From an uncultured Mucispirillum sp. (GTDB taxonomy: Bacteria > Chrysiogenota > Deferribacteres > Deferribacterales > Mucispirillaceae): a DNA stretch of 64,000 bases. This document shows, in pieces, positions 1 through 8,420 of this stretch. The stretch spans positions 1 to 64,000 of the forward strand of contig CALUZC010000002.1 of assembly GCA_944325215.1 (NCBI GenBank), read 5' to 3'. The translations under genes were made by a program, and so were the position numbers. Numbering within the stretch: the stretch's first letter is position 1; each line of letters starts with the position of its first letter. Under the pieces are notes generated by a model that was not told where the DNA came from, did not search any database, and saw only the letters and a program-made list of their open reading frames with translations.

Positions 1-13
1 AAGATTTTATCAT

Positions 14-38
14 CTACTGGCATAGCCAGTAGTTTTTT
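14..38 (+). terminator. Rho-independent terminator of an upstream gene
   Basis: A perfect 8-bp stem (CTACTGGC/GCCAGTAG, 3-nt loop) is followed by six T residues on the + strand. It would end a + strand transcript entering from left of the window. Confidence 0.7.
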
Positions 39-71
39 GTTTCGCTATGCTCAACTCTCTAAAGAGTTAAT

Positions 72-96
72 AAAAAAAGCAAGGTTAACCCTTGCT
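72..96 (-). terminator. Terminator of tRNA-Arg
   Basis: On the - strand AGCAAGG and CCTTGCT form a 7-bp stem with a 5-nt loop and a run of seven T residues follows. It lies about 19 bp beyond the 3' end of the tRNA gene, so it probably ends that transcript. Confidence 0.75.
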
Positions 97-114
97 CTTG
101 CATATAACAATAAA

Positions 115-188
115 TGCCCCTGACAGGAATTGAACCTGTGACCTGCGGATTAGGAATCCGTCGCTCTATCCAACTGAGCTACAGAGGC
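115..188 (-). tRNA. tRNA-Arg (anticodon CCT)
   Basis: On the - strand the sequence folds as a full cloverleaf: acceptor stem GCCTCTG/CAGGGGC with wobble, D-arm GCTC/GAGC, anticodon loop TTCCTAA giving anticodon CCT, and a TTCAATT T-loop. CCA is not encoded. The gene is intact and is the attachment target of the integrated element. Its 5' half, from anticodon loop outward, is duplicated at 34183-34223. Because the element lies on the 5' side of the gene, the promoter now driving this tRNA must come from the element. Confidence 0.95.
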
Positions 189-191
189 AAA
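148..191. repeat. attL core, 44-bp direct repeat
   Basis: Identical to 34183-34226. It spans the tRNA-Arg 5' half, from within the anticodon arm to three bases beyond the acceptor 5' end. The intact tRNA is at this end. Confidence 0.93.
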
Positions 192-256
192 CAATACATG
201 AACACTTTATTTATGAATAAGACTTAAACATGAATATTCTCCAATTATTATTTTTT

Positions 257-1174
257 CTAGCTTCTATTTATAAAGCATAATTTATTAATTGCGTCAAGTT
301 CTTTTTTTCCATCATTTGCCAAATATCGCTCTGTCATTGCAATAGAGCTGTGTCCTAGCATGTGCTGTATGACTTTAATATTGGTGCCATTGTGTAAAAG
401 AGTAGTTGCAAAAGTTCGCCTTAAATCATGAAATCTGAAAAATTTAATATCTGACTGCTTTAATGCAGTTTTAAAAGACCTTTTTACTTCTTTTGTTTTA
501 AAAATATATTCACCATTATCATATTCAAGCATATATTTATTTAATTCATCAAGCAAGTCTTGATGCAAACATATAAACTGCCCCTTACCTGACTTTGTTT
601 CACTTCCATCAAGCTGGTAGATATTACCTTGAATTTTTGATTTTTTCATATTTACTATATTGCTGTATCTCATACCAGTATATAATGCCGTTAAAACTAT
701 ATAATAAAGCTCTTTATTCTTACTTTTTTTACAGGCTTCAAGTAGAGTATTCACTTCAAATTCATTTAATGCCCTGCTTCTGCTTTCCTCTTTGTATTTT
801 TTTATATATTTTATTGGATTTTCCTTTATCACTTTATCTTTAAGTGCAGTATTAAATATATGGCTTAAACAAGAACGATAGCGATTTTGAGTAGCTTGTG
901 TAATCTTTCTGTCCTTTTTTAAAAGATGAAAGAAATTTATAATATCATTTTCTGTTATATCAATAATATTTTTTTTAACGAATGAATAGCTTGTAATTAT
1001 TTTTAATTTACCAAGTATATCTCTAAAATTTCTATCTGTTTTAGCATTTTTTTGAAAAGGGATATAAGTATCCTCAATAAACCTTTCTAATGTGATTTTG
1101 CCATTATCTATATTACCTGAAATTAATATAGATGTTAAATCAGTGATTTGCTTTAAAATTTCTAATTTTGTCAT
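257..1174 (-). CDS. int: Tyrosine recombinase (integrase) of the ICE
   Basis: 305 aa. Catalyses site-specific integration and excision at the tRNA-Arg att site. The N-terminal part (about 25-110) looks like a SAM-like core-binding domain. The catalytic domain has the full active site: R169 (TGMR), H249-x-x-R252 (HDLRR), H275 (MLGH) and nucleophile Y284 (ERYL). The stop codon lies about 66 bp from the tRNA, the usual place for an ICE integrase, and the gene is read toward the tRNA. A short degraded copy of its C-terminus lies just outside the right end (34251-34367). No separate excisionase was recognised nearby. Confidence 0.95.
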   Translation of the reverse strand: MTKLEILKQITDLTSILISGNIDNGKITLERFIEDTYIPFQKNAKTDRNFRDILGKLKIITSYSFVKKNIIDITENDIINFFHLLKKDRKITQATQNRYRSCLSHIFNTALKDKVIKENPIKYIKKYKEESRSRALNEFEVNTLLEACKKSKNKELYYIVLTALYTGMRYSNIVNMKKSKIQGNIYQLDGSETKSGKGQFICLHQDLLDELNKYMLEYDNGEYIFKTKEVKRSFKTALKQSDIKFFRFHDLRRTFATTLLHNGTNIKVIQHMLGHSSIAMTERYLANDGKKELDAINKLCFINRS

Positions 1175-1228
1175 AGTGTAACTCCTTGCTGTTTTTTGTT
1201 AAATACAGCAAGGAAATTACCAAAAGCA

Positions 1229-1693
1229 TTAAAACACCAAATACATTATAAGTAATGAAAGTATAATATTGCCAGATAGTAATAATTTTACATAAAAATT
1301 ACTTGTGAATAGTAAACTATTTTTTTCTTCATTAGCTTTGTTTAATTTATCTATTTTATCAGCAATAAAATATAGAGTTTCCTTTAATTTTTCATCAGTT
1401 GATTTTTTAATTTCGTTAATAAGTAGTTGCATTTTTGAAAGAAATTCTTTATCATTTTCAAGCTTTTTATCATCTAAATAAATTTTAAATTCATCAATAA
1501 TATCTCTCTGCTGGTGTCCTATACTATCAATATTATTATCAAGTTCGCTTGCATATTCTTTAAAAACATATTTTGCAATAGTATAAAACATTAAAACAGG
1601 GTCATTATTTTCAATGATGGATTCATTATTTAAAGCAATAGTTTTGATTAATTCTTCAAACTCTGCATCATCAATTTTATATATTTTACTCAT
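1229..1693 (-). CDS. Hypothetical protein with C-terminal membrane anchor
   Basis: 154 aa with start ATG at 1693, preceded by an AAGGTGA ribosome site; a GTG nine bases upstream is in frame but fits the site less well. The protein is acidic and helical with a probable coiled coil around residues 80-130, and ends in a single hydrophobic helix (last ~18 residues) that would anchor it by the tail. It follows the 85-aa gene with almost no gap, so both probably belong to the parA-parB transcript. I do not recognise the family; a role linked to partition or excision is only a guess from position. Confidence 0.7.
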   Translation of the reverse strand: MSKIYKIDDAEFEELIKTIALNNESIIENNDPVLMFYTIAKYVFKEYASELDNNIDSIGHQQRDIIDEFKIYLDDKKLENDKEFLSKMQLLINEIKKSTDEKLKETLYFIADKIDKLNKANEEKNSLLFTSNFYVKLLLSGNIILSLLIMYLVF

Positions 1694-1698
1694 TATCT

Positions 1699-1956
1699 TC
1701 ACCTTTGATTTAATAATTTTATTCTTTCAGCACTACCATCAGCCTCTATTAGCTCTGAATATGTAGAAAGCATAACATCTTTGAAAAAGTCAATTCCTCC
1801 ATCTTTTAAGTCTTTTTCAAGCAGCTTTAAAATTTCATGCAGTGCAACATTGTGCATAAAAATTAAACTACTTATATCACCATTGATTTTAGAATACACT
1901 TTTTTATTCTTATCAATAATTATTCTTAATTCTGCATAAATATCTTTACTTATCAT
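1699..1956 (-). CDS. Hypothetical protein, 85 aa
   Basis: 85 aa, soluble, rich in Lys, Asp and Leu, with no motif I recognise. It lies immediately after parB (gap under 10 bp) and immediately before the tail-anchored protein, so it is part of the parA-parB operon read toward the integrase. The upstream ribosome site is weak, so translation may be coupled to parB. Function unknown. Confidence 0.65.
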   Translation of the reverse strand: MISKDIYAELRIIIDKNKKVYSKINGDISSLIFMHNVALHEILKLLEKDLKDGGIDFFKDVMLSTYSELIEADGSAERIKLLNQR

Positions 1957-1961
1957 ACACT

Positions 1962-2969
1962 TTACTCATTAAAATATGGAACAATATAAGTATCTATATC
2001 TTTTAAAAAATTAATTATTTTATTTTGCTGGATAAGCCTTTTAGATGTATTACTGCTAAGTTTCATAATCACATTACCATCAAATTTACATATTTCTGAT
2101 GTTTTAGTATCAAGATATATTTTTTGTGATATTATTTGCTCTGCTAATTCATTTTGTATTACAGTTGTTACATTATTATATTCATTATCACTAGTATTAT
2201 GTTGAGTATTCTCTATTATTAATTCATCATTATCTGTTTCAACAGTTTCTAATTGTTGAGATACTTCATTGAATTTAGTATTGTTACTAGTTTCTACTGG
2301 TTCACCATTATTTTCTGATAAACTATTTAATTTATCAATAATATTCCTATTAATATTATCAATACTGTTAATATAATCAAGTGCTGCTGCATATATATCT
2401 GGTTCAGCATTATTCAGAAATTTATTAATTTCTACAATTAAAGTAATATCTTTTGTTTTTGGCGTAAGTAATTTTTTTATATCATCATCAATTTTTGCAT
2501 AATTATAGTATAGAGTAACATATGAATTACTTTTAGATAAAGATTGAGCTATATCTTTCTTTTTCTTTTTTTCAACATCAACTAAATGTTTGATTGTTTC
2601 TGCGATCTCATCAAAACTTAATTCCTCTCTTTGAACATTTTCTACTAGTTGCTTTTCAAATAAGTCTTTAATCACATCATTAATTACAACAGCAGGTATT
2701 GATTTTAATCCTGCCAGCTTAGCTGCTCTATACCGCCTTTCACCAAAACATAGCCTGTAAAAGTCCATTTTATCAGTCTTAAATACGGTGATAGGAGAAA
2801 TCACCCCATGTAACTTAATTGATTCTGCTAAATCTTCTATATTATCAAAATTCTTTCTAGGCTGACGTGGATCTACTTTTATCTCGTCAATATTAATTTC
2901 TTGATATTTTTCTTCGCTATCATTCATTAGTAATTCACTTGTTTTTTTTATATCTTTTAAAAAATCCAT
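1962..2969 (-). CDS. parB: ParB/Spo0J-family partition protein
   Basis: 335 aa. Binds centromere-like sites and works with ParA to stabilise DNA. The N-terminal ParB domain shows the DPRQPR motif and the GERRYRAA box (CTP/phosphate-binding), followed by ENVQREELS and a helix-turn-helix around 125-160. The C-terminal third is a long low-complexity Asn/Glu-rich stretch with a final dimerisation-like segment. I chose ATG 2969 because TGAGGTGG sits just upstream; an ATG at 2981 overlaps the parA stop and lies upstream of that ribosome site. ParA/ParB in an ICE suggests either stable maintenance after excision or a KorB-like regulatory role as in IncP plasmids. Confidence 0.92.
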   Translation of the reverse strand: MDFLKDIKKTSELLMNDSEEKYQEINIDEIKVDPRQPRKNFDNIEDLAESIKLHGVISPITVFKTDKMDFYRLCFGERRYRAAKLAGLKSIPAVVINDVIKDLFEKQLVENVQREELSFDEIAETIKHLVDVEKKKKKDIAQSLSKSNSYVTLYYNYAKIDDDIKKLLTPKTKDITLIVEINKFLNNAEPDIYAAALDYINSIDNINRNIIDKLNSLSENNGEPVETSNNTKFNEVSQQLETVETDNDELIIENTQHNTSDNEYNNVTTVIQNELAEQIISQKIYLDTKTSEICKFDGNVIMKLSSNTSKRLIQQNKIINFLKDIDTYIVPYFNE

Positions 2970-2980
2970 TTTCCACCTCA

Positions 2981-3721
2981 TTACATTTTTGCATATATTG
3001 TATCAAATACATTTATCAATTCTTTCTTATGTTTTGAGTTTGTTTTAAAAAAAGAAACTTGATTTGCACTCGCATTTGCTAAATCATTTCTATATCTTAT
3101 AAAAGGTAAGAATAATTCCTGACCATATTCAGCATATAGTTTATCTAAATTTCTACTTTGTCTTTTATTAGTGGTTATAACTCTTGATGGAAGAACACCA
3201 AGAAAAGACATATTTTTATTTACATTCTTTTTTATATTAAATATTGTATTAAGCATCAAAGATAAACCTTGTAATGAATATATCTCAAGCTCAATAGGTG
3301 TTATTACATAATCTGAAAATTGAAGTGAATATATCAGTTTTTTAGATAGCACAGGGGCAGTATCTATAAGTATACAATCAAATAAAGTATATAGATATTT
3401 TAGATTTTGCATATAGTTAATAGGTGTATCCAATTCATCTTCATTTGACAAATCAATAGTTGATTTGAAAAGATTTATTTCATCTTTTCTTATCTCTGTC
3501 TCTAAAATTTTAGCCGCTAAAATATCTACATCTTCTATAAAAAGAGAATAAGCATTACCAATATTATTAGCATTACTTAATGAATAGGAGCAATTAGCTT
3601 GTGTGTCTGTATCTATTACCAATACAGATTTATTTTTAAAATCTTTTAAATAATAGGCAAAATTAATTAAGAAAGTGGTCTTGCCAACCCCACCTTTTTG
3701 ATTTGCAACAGTAAATATCAT
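2981..3721 (-). CDS. parA: ParA-family partition ATPase
   Basis: 246 aa deviant Walker ATPase. Walker A KGGVGKTT is at residues 9-16, the switch/Walker A' region reads VIDTDTQAN, and Walker B is ILIDTAP. The gene is first in a - strand operon with parB and two small genes, and has a GGAGT ribosome site. A palindromic element (3507-3523) lies inside the reading frame and codes for ILAAKIL in a poorly conserved stretch. The protein lacks an N-terminal DNA-binding extension, so it is of the short (type Ib/Soj-like) kind. Confidence 0.93.
   Translation of the reverse strand: MIFTVANQKGGVGKTTFLINFAYYLKDFKNKSVLVIDTDTQANCSYSLSNANNIGNAYSLFIEDVDILAAKILETEIRKDEINLFKSTIDLSNEDELDTPINYMQNLKYLYTLFDCILIDTAPVLSKKLIYSLQFSDYVITPIELEIYSLQGLSLMLNTIFNIKKNVNKNMSFLGVLPSRVITTNKRQSRNLDKLYAEYGQELFLPFIRYRNDLANASANQVSFFKTNSKHKKELINVFDTIYAKM
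3507..3523. repeat. ICE palindrome copy 1 (inside parA)
   Basis: ATTTTAGC-C-GCTAAAAT: two 8-bp arms around one central base. It lies within the parA coding region and encodes ILAAKIL. The same core recurs at 16520, 23060, 25431, 28441 and, degenerate, 30832. Confidence 0.75.
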
Positions 3722-3843
3722 ATTTACACTCCATTATTTTATTTTGGTGTTATGATTGAATACTATTTTAAACTGAACTAATATTGAAAAATTAGAAAAA
3801 GAACTTGAAAAGATATAAAATATTGATTATATTAATAGCAGAA

Positions 3844-3872
3844 CACAGGGACTAATTGTGATTAGTCCTGTG
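3844..3872. other. Stem-loop next to the tiny peptide gene
   Basis: CACAGG(g)ACTAAT / ATTAGTCCTGTG forms a 12-bp stem with a bulged G and a 4-nt loop. It is downstream of the - strand peptide gene at 3921-3998. A stem-loop with similar arms (CAGGG...AGTCCTGTG) follows the other peptide ORF at 34614-34649. It could be a terminator or part of a regulatory RNA. Confidence 0.5.
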
Positions 3873-3897
3873 GTTTGAATAGAAGTTTATTTCAAAT

Positions 3898-3930
3898 AAC
3901 CACCTGCGGCAATCAGGTGGTTATTTTTTT
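3898..3930 (+). terminator. Terminator-like hairpin overlapping peptide stop codon
   Basis: AACCACCTG/CAGGTGGTT stem (9 bp, 7-nt loop) is followed by a T-rich run on the + strand. On the - strand it covers the stop codon of the 25-aa peptide. Its CCACCT arm is also complementary to part of that gene's AGGAGGTGG ribosome site. Confidence 0.55.
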
Positions 3931-3998
3931 ATATAAAAAATTATGGTTGCTGTAACCAGCATTAATATAAATATCGTTAAATGATGTTCATAAACCAT
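3921..3998 (-). CDS. Small hydrophobic peptide, possible type I toxin
   Basis: 25 aa starting MVYEHHLTIFILMLVT and ending in two lysines: a short polar head, one membrane-spanning helix and a basic tail. This is the shape of type I toxin-antitoxin peptides. The ribosome site is nearly perfect (AGGAGG, 6-nt spacing), which is unusual for random sequence. The gene stands alone in the ~470-bp region between parA and trbB and is flanked by strong hairpins. A longer frame extending to 4118 has no ribosome site. The toxin role is inference; an overlapping + strand antisense RNA would be expected but I cannot prove a promoter. Confidence 0.5.
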   Translation of the reverse strand: MVYEHHLTIFILMLVTATIIFYIKK

Positions 3999-4193
3999 AA
4001 GCCACCTCCTAATTTTGTCCGAACGGAAAATCCGAATGGATAAAAGGAAAGTGACTAACCACAAAACAGTCGCACTGTGTTCCGTAAATAATCTATCATC
4101 ATATCTTAAAAATAACAAGTCAAAAAAAATTATATTAATCCATATTTTAGTGTTCAGTTGCCACCCGTATATAAAAATACAGGTGATAAAACT

Positions 4194-5150
4194 ATGATTA
4201 AAGTAGAAGAAGATAAGAGAAATATTGAAATGATTAAGAAAACATTAGGTGTAACATTTATGGAAAAATTAAATGATCCTAATGTTATAGAGATTATGTG
4301 TAACAGTGATGGTTCATTATGGATAGATGAGCTTGGTAAAGGTATGAGTAAAGTAGGTCATATCAATACATATAATATTAAAGTAGCCATAAATATAATA
4401 GCTTCAATGCTGAAAATAACTGCTACAAAAGAAACACCTATAATAGAGGGTGAATTTCCACTTGATAATTCAAGATTTGCAGCACAACTACCACCCATTG
4501 TTTCAAGCCCTACTTTTGCATTAAGGAAAAAAGCAAGTCTTGTATTTACATTAGAAAACTATGTTGAAAATGGCATGATGACTGAATTTCAAAAAGAAAT
4601 TATTAAAGAAGCCATTAAAGAACATAAAAATATAGTCATCGTGGGTGGCACATCCAGTGGTAAAACAACCCTTACAAATGCTTGTATTGATTATATGTCC
4701 AAAATTGCTGATGAAGAAAGAATTATCATCATAGAAGATACTGGCGAAATTCAATGTAAAGCAGCTAATGCAGTTCTTTTTCATACGAGTGTATATACCA
4801 GCATTACAGATTTACTGAAAACAACTCTCAGGATGCGACCTGATAGGATAATTATAGGTGAAGTTCGTGATCATACAGCACTTGATTTGTTAGATGCATG
4901 GTCAACAGGCCATCCGGGTGGTATCTCAACCATTCATGCAAATAATTCCTTACAAGCTCTTGATAGAATAGAAGGTCTTGTTTCAAGACATAATAATGCA
5001 CCAGATGATAAAAAATCCGTCATAGGTAATGCCGTAGATTTAATTATCAATATTAGAAAAACAGGAACAAAAAGAAAAGTAGAAGAAATATTACAACTAG
5101 AAGGTTATGACAAAAATAAAAATGAATATATTTTTAAGTATATTCAATAG
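4194..5150 (+). CDS. trbB: TrbB, VirB11-type secretion ATPase
   Basis: 318 aa. Hexameric ATPase of the type IV secretion system, acting at the cytoplasmic face of the inner membrane. Walker A GGTSSGKT is at residues 151-158, followed by IIEDTGE, the Asp box (TTLRMRPDRIIIGEVRD) and the His box (GHPGGISTIHAN), all in canonical order. Start ATG 4194 has AGGTGA upstream; an in-frame TTG at 4158 has none. First gene of the trb operon, as in the RP4 Tra2 region. Confidence 0.95.
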   Translation: MIKVEEDKRNIEMIKKTLGVTFMEKLNDPNVIEIMCNSDGSLWIDELGKGMSKVGHINTYNIKVAINIIASMLKITATKETPIIEGEFPLDNSRFAAQLPPIVSSPTFALRKKASLVFTLENYVENGMMTEFQKEIIKEAIKEHKNIVIVGGTSSGKTTLTNACIDYMSKIADEERIIIIEDTGEIQCKAANAVLFHTSVYTSITDLLKTTLRMRPDRIIIGEVRDHTALDLLDAWSTGHPGGISTIHANNSLQALDRIEGLVSRHNNAPDDKKSVIGNAVDLIINIRKTGTKRKVEEILQLEGYDKNKNEYIFKYIQ

Positions 5151-5168
5151 TTTTCAATGGAGGAAAAT

Positions 5169-5513
5169 ATGAAAACAAAAATCACATTAGTAATTTTAAT
5201 GATACTTGTATCAAGTTCACTTGCTTATGCAGGTGGAGCATTACCTTTTGAGAGTGGCTTATCAAAAATAAGTAACTCCCTTTCAGGGCCTGTAGCAATT
5301 AGTATTGCTATAATAGCTTTTGCTGCAGCTGGTATTATGTATGTATTTAATCCTGATGCAACAGCACTAATTAAAGGATTAATAGGTTTATGTATTGCTT
5401 TAGGTGTTATGTTTGGTGGTAAAGTATTTGTTGATCTGATAGCAAAACCATCATCATCAGGCAATATTATACCTGTTTCATATGTTACAAAAGAGCAAAT
5501 AAAACATGAATAA
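5169..5513 (+). CDS. trbC: TrbC, conjugative pilin (VirB2-like)
   Basis: 114 aa prepilin. A signal peptide ends near SSLAYAG, followed by two hydrophobic helices typical of TrbC/VirB2. ATG 5169 is chosen because GGAGG lies just before it, within an upstream in-frame ATG at 5157. In RP4, TrbC is cut and cyclised by the TraF peptidase; a TraF homologue is present at 25562-26089, so cyclic pilin is likely here too. The translation-start region is almost identical to that of the PKD lipoprotein gene at 14457. Confidence 0.9.
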   Translation: MKTKITLVILMILVSSSLAYAGGALPFESGLSKISNSLSGPVAISIAIIAFAAAGIMYVFNPDATALIKGLIGLCIALGVMFGGKVFVDLIAKPSSSGNIIPVSYVTKEQIKHE

Positions 5514-5799
5514 CAATAGAATATATAGATTTGGTTGGAGACCTGTATTGTTTATGGGTGGTGATAGAGAATTGGTATTATTAACTGCGTTATTCTCTGG
5601 AATGATAATGTTTTATAGCTTTAATTTAATTCTATTTATAATAGCATTTATACTATTTACATTATCATTAAAAGCATTTCAACTAATGGCAAAAGCAGAC
5701 CCTTTAATGAAAAATGTTTATTTAAGACATACTAAATATAAGTCTATATATTTAGCAAAAAGTACCCCTTTTGTTATTAGTAATAAAATATATAAGTAG
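5506..5799 (+). CDS. trbD: TrbD (VirB3-like) membrane protein
   Basis: 97 aa. Inner-membrane component of the mating-pair apparatus. It has a short positively charged N-terminus (YRFGWRPVLFMGGDREL) and two adjacent hydrophobic helices around residues 25-60, as in TrbD/VirB3. The start overlaps the trbC end by 8 bp and the gene precedes the VirB4-type ATPase, the invariant family order. Confidence 0.9.
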   Translation: MNNNRIYRFGWRPVLFMGGDRELVLLTALFSGMIMFYSFNLILFIIAFILFTLSLKAFQLMAKADPLMKNVYLRHTKYKSIYLAKSTPFVISNKIYK

Positions 5800-5813
5800 G
5801 TGTAATAATTAAT

Positions 5814-8420
5814 ATGTATATGTTACTTTTAGGAATTATTGTATTTGCTACTATCATATCAGGCATATTAGTTCTATTAATATTTTTGAGATTAATAGAT
5901 ATAAATAATTTTTTTAAAACAAATACTTTTAAAAGGCGAAGCGAAGGATTTAGTGATTTACTTCAATATGATACAGTAATTGAAGATGGAATTATATTAC
6001 TAAAAAATGGTTCATTAATGTCTGGATTTTACTATAAAGCTCAAGATATGAGTGAGATGTCAAGAGATGACCAAGATGTAATGACTGCCAGAATATCAAA
6101 AGCTATTTTTGAATTAGGCACAGGTTGGACTGTTAATTTTGATGCAATAAGACTTGAAAGTCGAACTTATCCTGAAAGAGCTTTTTCTGCTTTTGATAAA
6201 CCTGTAAGTTTTGCAATAGATGAAGAAAGAAGAAAATTATTTTCACTGCGTGATACTATGTTTACAACAGAAAATTTCTTAACCGTAACATATACTCCAC
6301 CTACTCTTGTTACAAATAAAATCGTAGATATGATGTACACAAGTGATGAAAGTGGTGAAAAATTATCTTACTATGATAAAAATTTAATACATTTTAAAAA
6401 TAAACTTAAAAGTTTTTTCTCTATATTATCATCAATTTTTAAAATAGAACAATTAGGAAGAACATCTTATATATTGGAAGATGGTTCAAAACATACTCGA
6501 GACATATTCTTAGAATTCCTACATTATTGTGCAACAGGTAAAGTGCAATCAATTAATGTACCAACAGATATTAATATACCTTTAGATTCTATTATCTGTG
6601 GTGAAGATTTTCTCACTGGAATATATCCCAAAATGGGTAATTTATATATCTCTGCAGTTGCAATAGATGGATTCCCGGCAGAAAGCTATCCAACAATATT
6701 AAATAGACTTTCAGATATACCTGTAACAACAAGATTTTCTACACGGTTTATATGTATAGATAAGCTGGAAGCAGAAAAGAAATTAGAAGCTATTAAAAAA
6801 CGCTGGCAGCAAAAGCAGCGTGGTATGATGCAGGTTATTCTAAACCAGCAGCAGACTGATACAAATACCAACTGGGATGCTGTAGAAATGACTAATGATG
6901 CAATAGAAGGCATAACACTACAAAATAGTGAAAGAGCAATTTTTGGATATTATACTGCAAATATTATATTAATGGAAGAAGATCAAGAAGAACTTGAAAA
7001 ATGGTCATTAGAAATCAAAAAAATAATAAGCTCATTAGGCTTTAATGCTAGAATAGAAACCATTAATACTGTCGAAGCTTATTTAGGTTCTTTACCCGGT
7101 CATACAATAGAAAATGTAAGAAGGTTTTTTATACATTCTTTGAATTTAGGTGATTTAATACCAAAACATACAGTGTGGACAGGATATGAAAACGCTCCTT
7201 GTGATAAATTTCCAAAAGAATCACCCTGTTTGATAGAGTGTGTTACTACAGGTAATACGCCATATCACTTAAATCTCCATGTAAAAGATGTAGGACATAC
7301 TTTAATTGTTGGGCCTACTGGAGCAGGCAAATCAACATTATTATGTATGATAGCTGCCCAAGCATTCAGGTACAAAGCAGCTACAGTATTTAGTTTTGAT
7401 AAAGGTATGTCTATGTTTGCATTAAATCAAGCTTTAGGTGGCTCACACTTCGAAATAGGAAATGAAAATAGTTCTGTTTCTTTCGCCCCTTTTAATTATA
7501 TTGATACAGTAGAAGAAAGGACATGGCTTGTTTCGTTTATAGAAAATATATTACAGCTTAATAAAGTGGATATTACTCCAAACATAACAGCAAGTATATA
7601 TGATGCTATAAATCGTCTATACGATGTAAAAAAAGCACATAATTCAGATGAAGAATTTAATATTAGTATAACAGATTTTATATCTCAATTACATAATCAA
7701 ACAGTAGATTTGCAAGAAATAATGAACCAATATGATACATCAGGAGCTTATGGTGGTTATTTCTCTGGTATGAAAGATAATTTAGATTTATCTAATTTTT
7801 CTGTATTTGAATTAGAAAAATTAATGAATTTAGATGAAAAAATAATGCTTCCTGTTCTTGATTATTTATTTCGAAAAATAGATTTAAAACTTCAAGGTCA
7901 ACCAGCATTTCTATTAATTGATGAAGCATGGATTGCTTTTAAAAATCCAGTCTTTTCCAAACGAATTATTGAATGGTTAAAAGTTTTTAGAAAGAGAAAC
8001 TGCTCAGTTGTGCTTGCTACTCAAAATTTAGCTGATACATCAACAAGTGAAGCAGAAACATTATTAAGTGAATTAATAATAAGTACAGCTAGTAAAATAT
8101 TTCTTCCTAATGCTGCAGCTATTAAAGATGATTTTAAGAGAATATATCAAAAATTTGGGTTAAATGAACAACAAATAAGAATTATTGCTAATGCGATTCC
8201 TAAACGACAATATTTTCATTATACCGAAGAAGGTAGCCGATTATTTGAACTTGCTATAGGAGAATTAGCACTAAACTTTGTTGCAGTATCAACCACACCA
8301 GAAATAAATATAATAAAAAGCTATATCACTAAATATAAAGATAACTGGGTTTACAATTACTTATCTGATAAAGGTATTCAATTAGAAGATTATTTAACAT
8401 ATTACAATAGGAGTATATGA
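5814..8420 (+). CDS. trbE: TrbE, VirB4-type secretion ATPase
   Basis: 868 aa. Largest ATPase of the apparatus, powering pilus assembly and substrate transfer. It has an N-terminal membrane helix (residues 1-25), the CagE/TrbE/VirB N-domain, Walker A GPTGAGKS at residues 500-507 and Walker B LLIDEAW with D703/E704. Length matches TrbE of IncP-type systems. A second ATG lies two codons in, and a TAGGTG ribosome site precedes both. Its stop overlaps the trbF start. Confidence 0.96.
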   Translation: MYMLLLGIIVFATIISGILVLLIFLRLIDINNFFKTNTFKRRSEGFSDLLQYDTVIEDGIILLKNGSLMSGFYYKAQDMSEMSRDDQDVMTARISKAIFELGTGWTVNFDAIRLESRTYPERAFSAFDKPVSFAIDEERRKLFSLRDTMFTTENFLTVTYTPPTLVTNKIVDMMYTSDESGEKLSYYDKNLIHFKNKLKSFFSILSSIFKIEQLGRTSYILEDGSKHTRDIFLEFLHYCATGKVQSINVPTDINIPLDSIICGEDFLTGIYPKMGNLYISAVAIDGFPAESYPTILNRLSDIPVTTRFSTRFICIDKLEAEKKLEAIKKRWQQKQRGMMQVILNQQQTDTNTNWDAVEMTNDAIEGITLQNSERAIFGYYTANIILMEEDQEELEKWSLEIKKIISSLGFNARIETINTVEAYLGSLPGHTIENVRRFFIHSLNLGDLIPKHTVWTGYENAPCDKFPKESPCLIECVTTGNTPYHLNLHVKDVGHTLIVGPTGAGKSTLLCMIAAQAFRYKAATVFSFDKGMSMFALNQALGGSHFEIGNENSSVSFAPFNYIDTVEERTWLVSFIENILQLNKVDITPNITASIYDAINRLYDVKKAHNSDEEFNISITDFISQLHNQTVDLQEIMNQYDTSGAYGGYFSGMKDNLDLSNFSVFELEKLMNLDEKIMLPVLDYLFRKIDLKLQGQPAFLLIDEAWIAFKNPVFSKRIIEWLKVFRKRNCSVVLATQNLADTSTSEAETLLSELIISTASKIFLPNAAAIKDDFKRIYQKFGLNEQQIRIIANAIPKRQYFHYTEEGSRLFELAIGELALNFVAVSTTPEINIIKSYITKYKDNWVYNYLSDKGIQLEDYLTYYNRSI

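Noticed and set aside
3999-4118. N-terminal extension of the 25-aa peptide
   Set aside because: The AGGAGG site sits inside this stretch and points to the start at 3998.
4015-4197. 60-aa + strand frame before trbB
   Set aside because: No ribosome site and no convincing protein features; it overlaps the - strand peptide leader and the trbB start.
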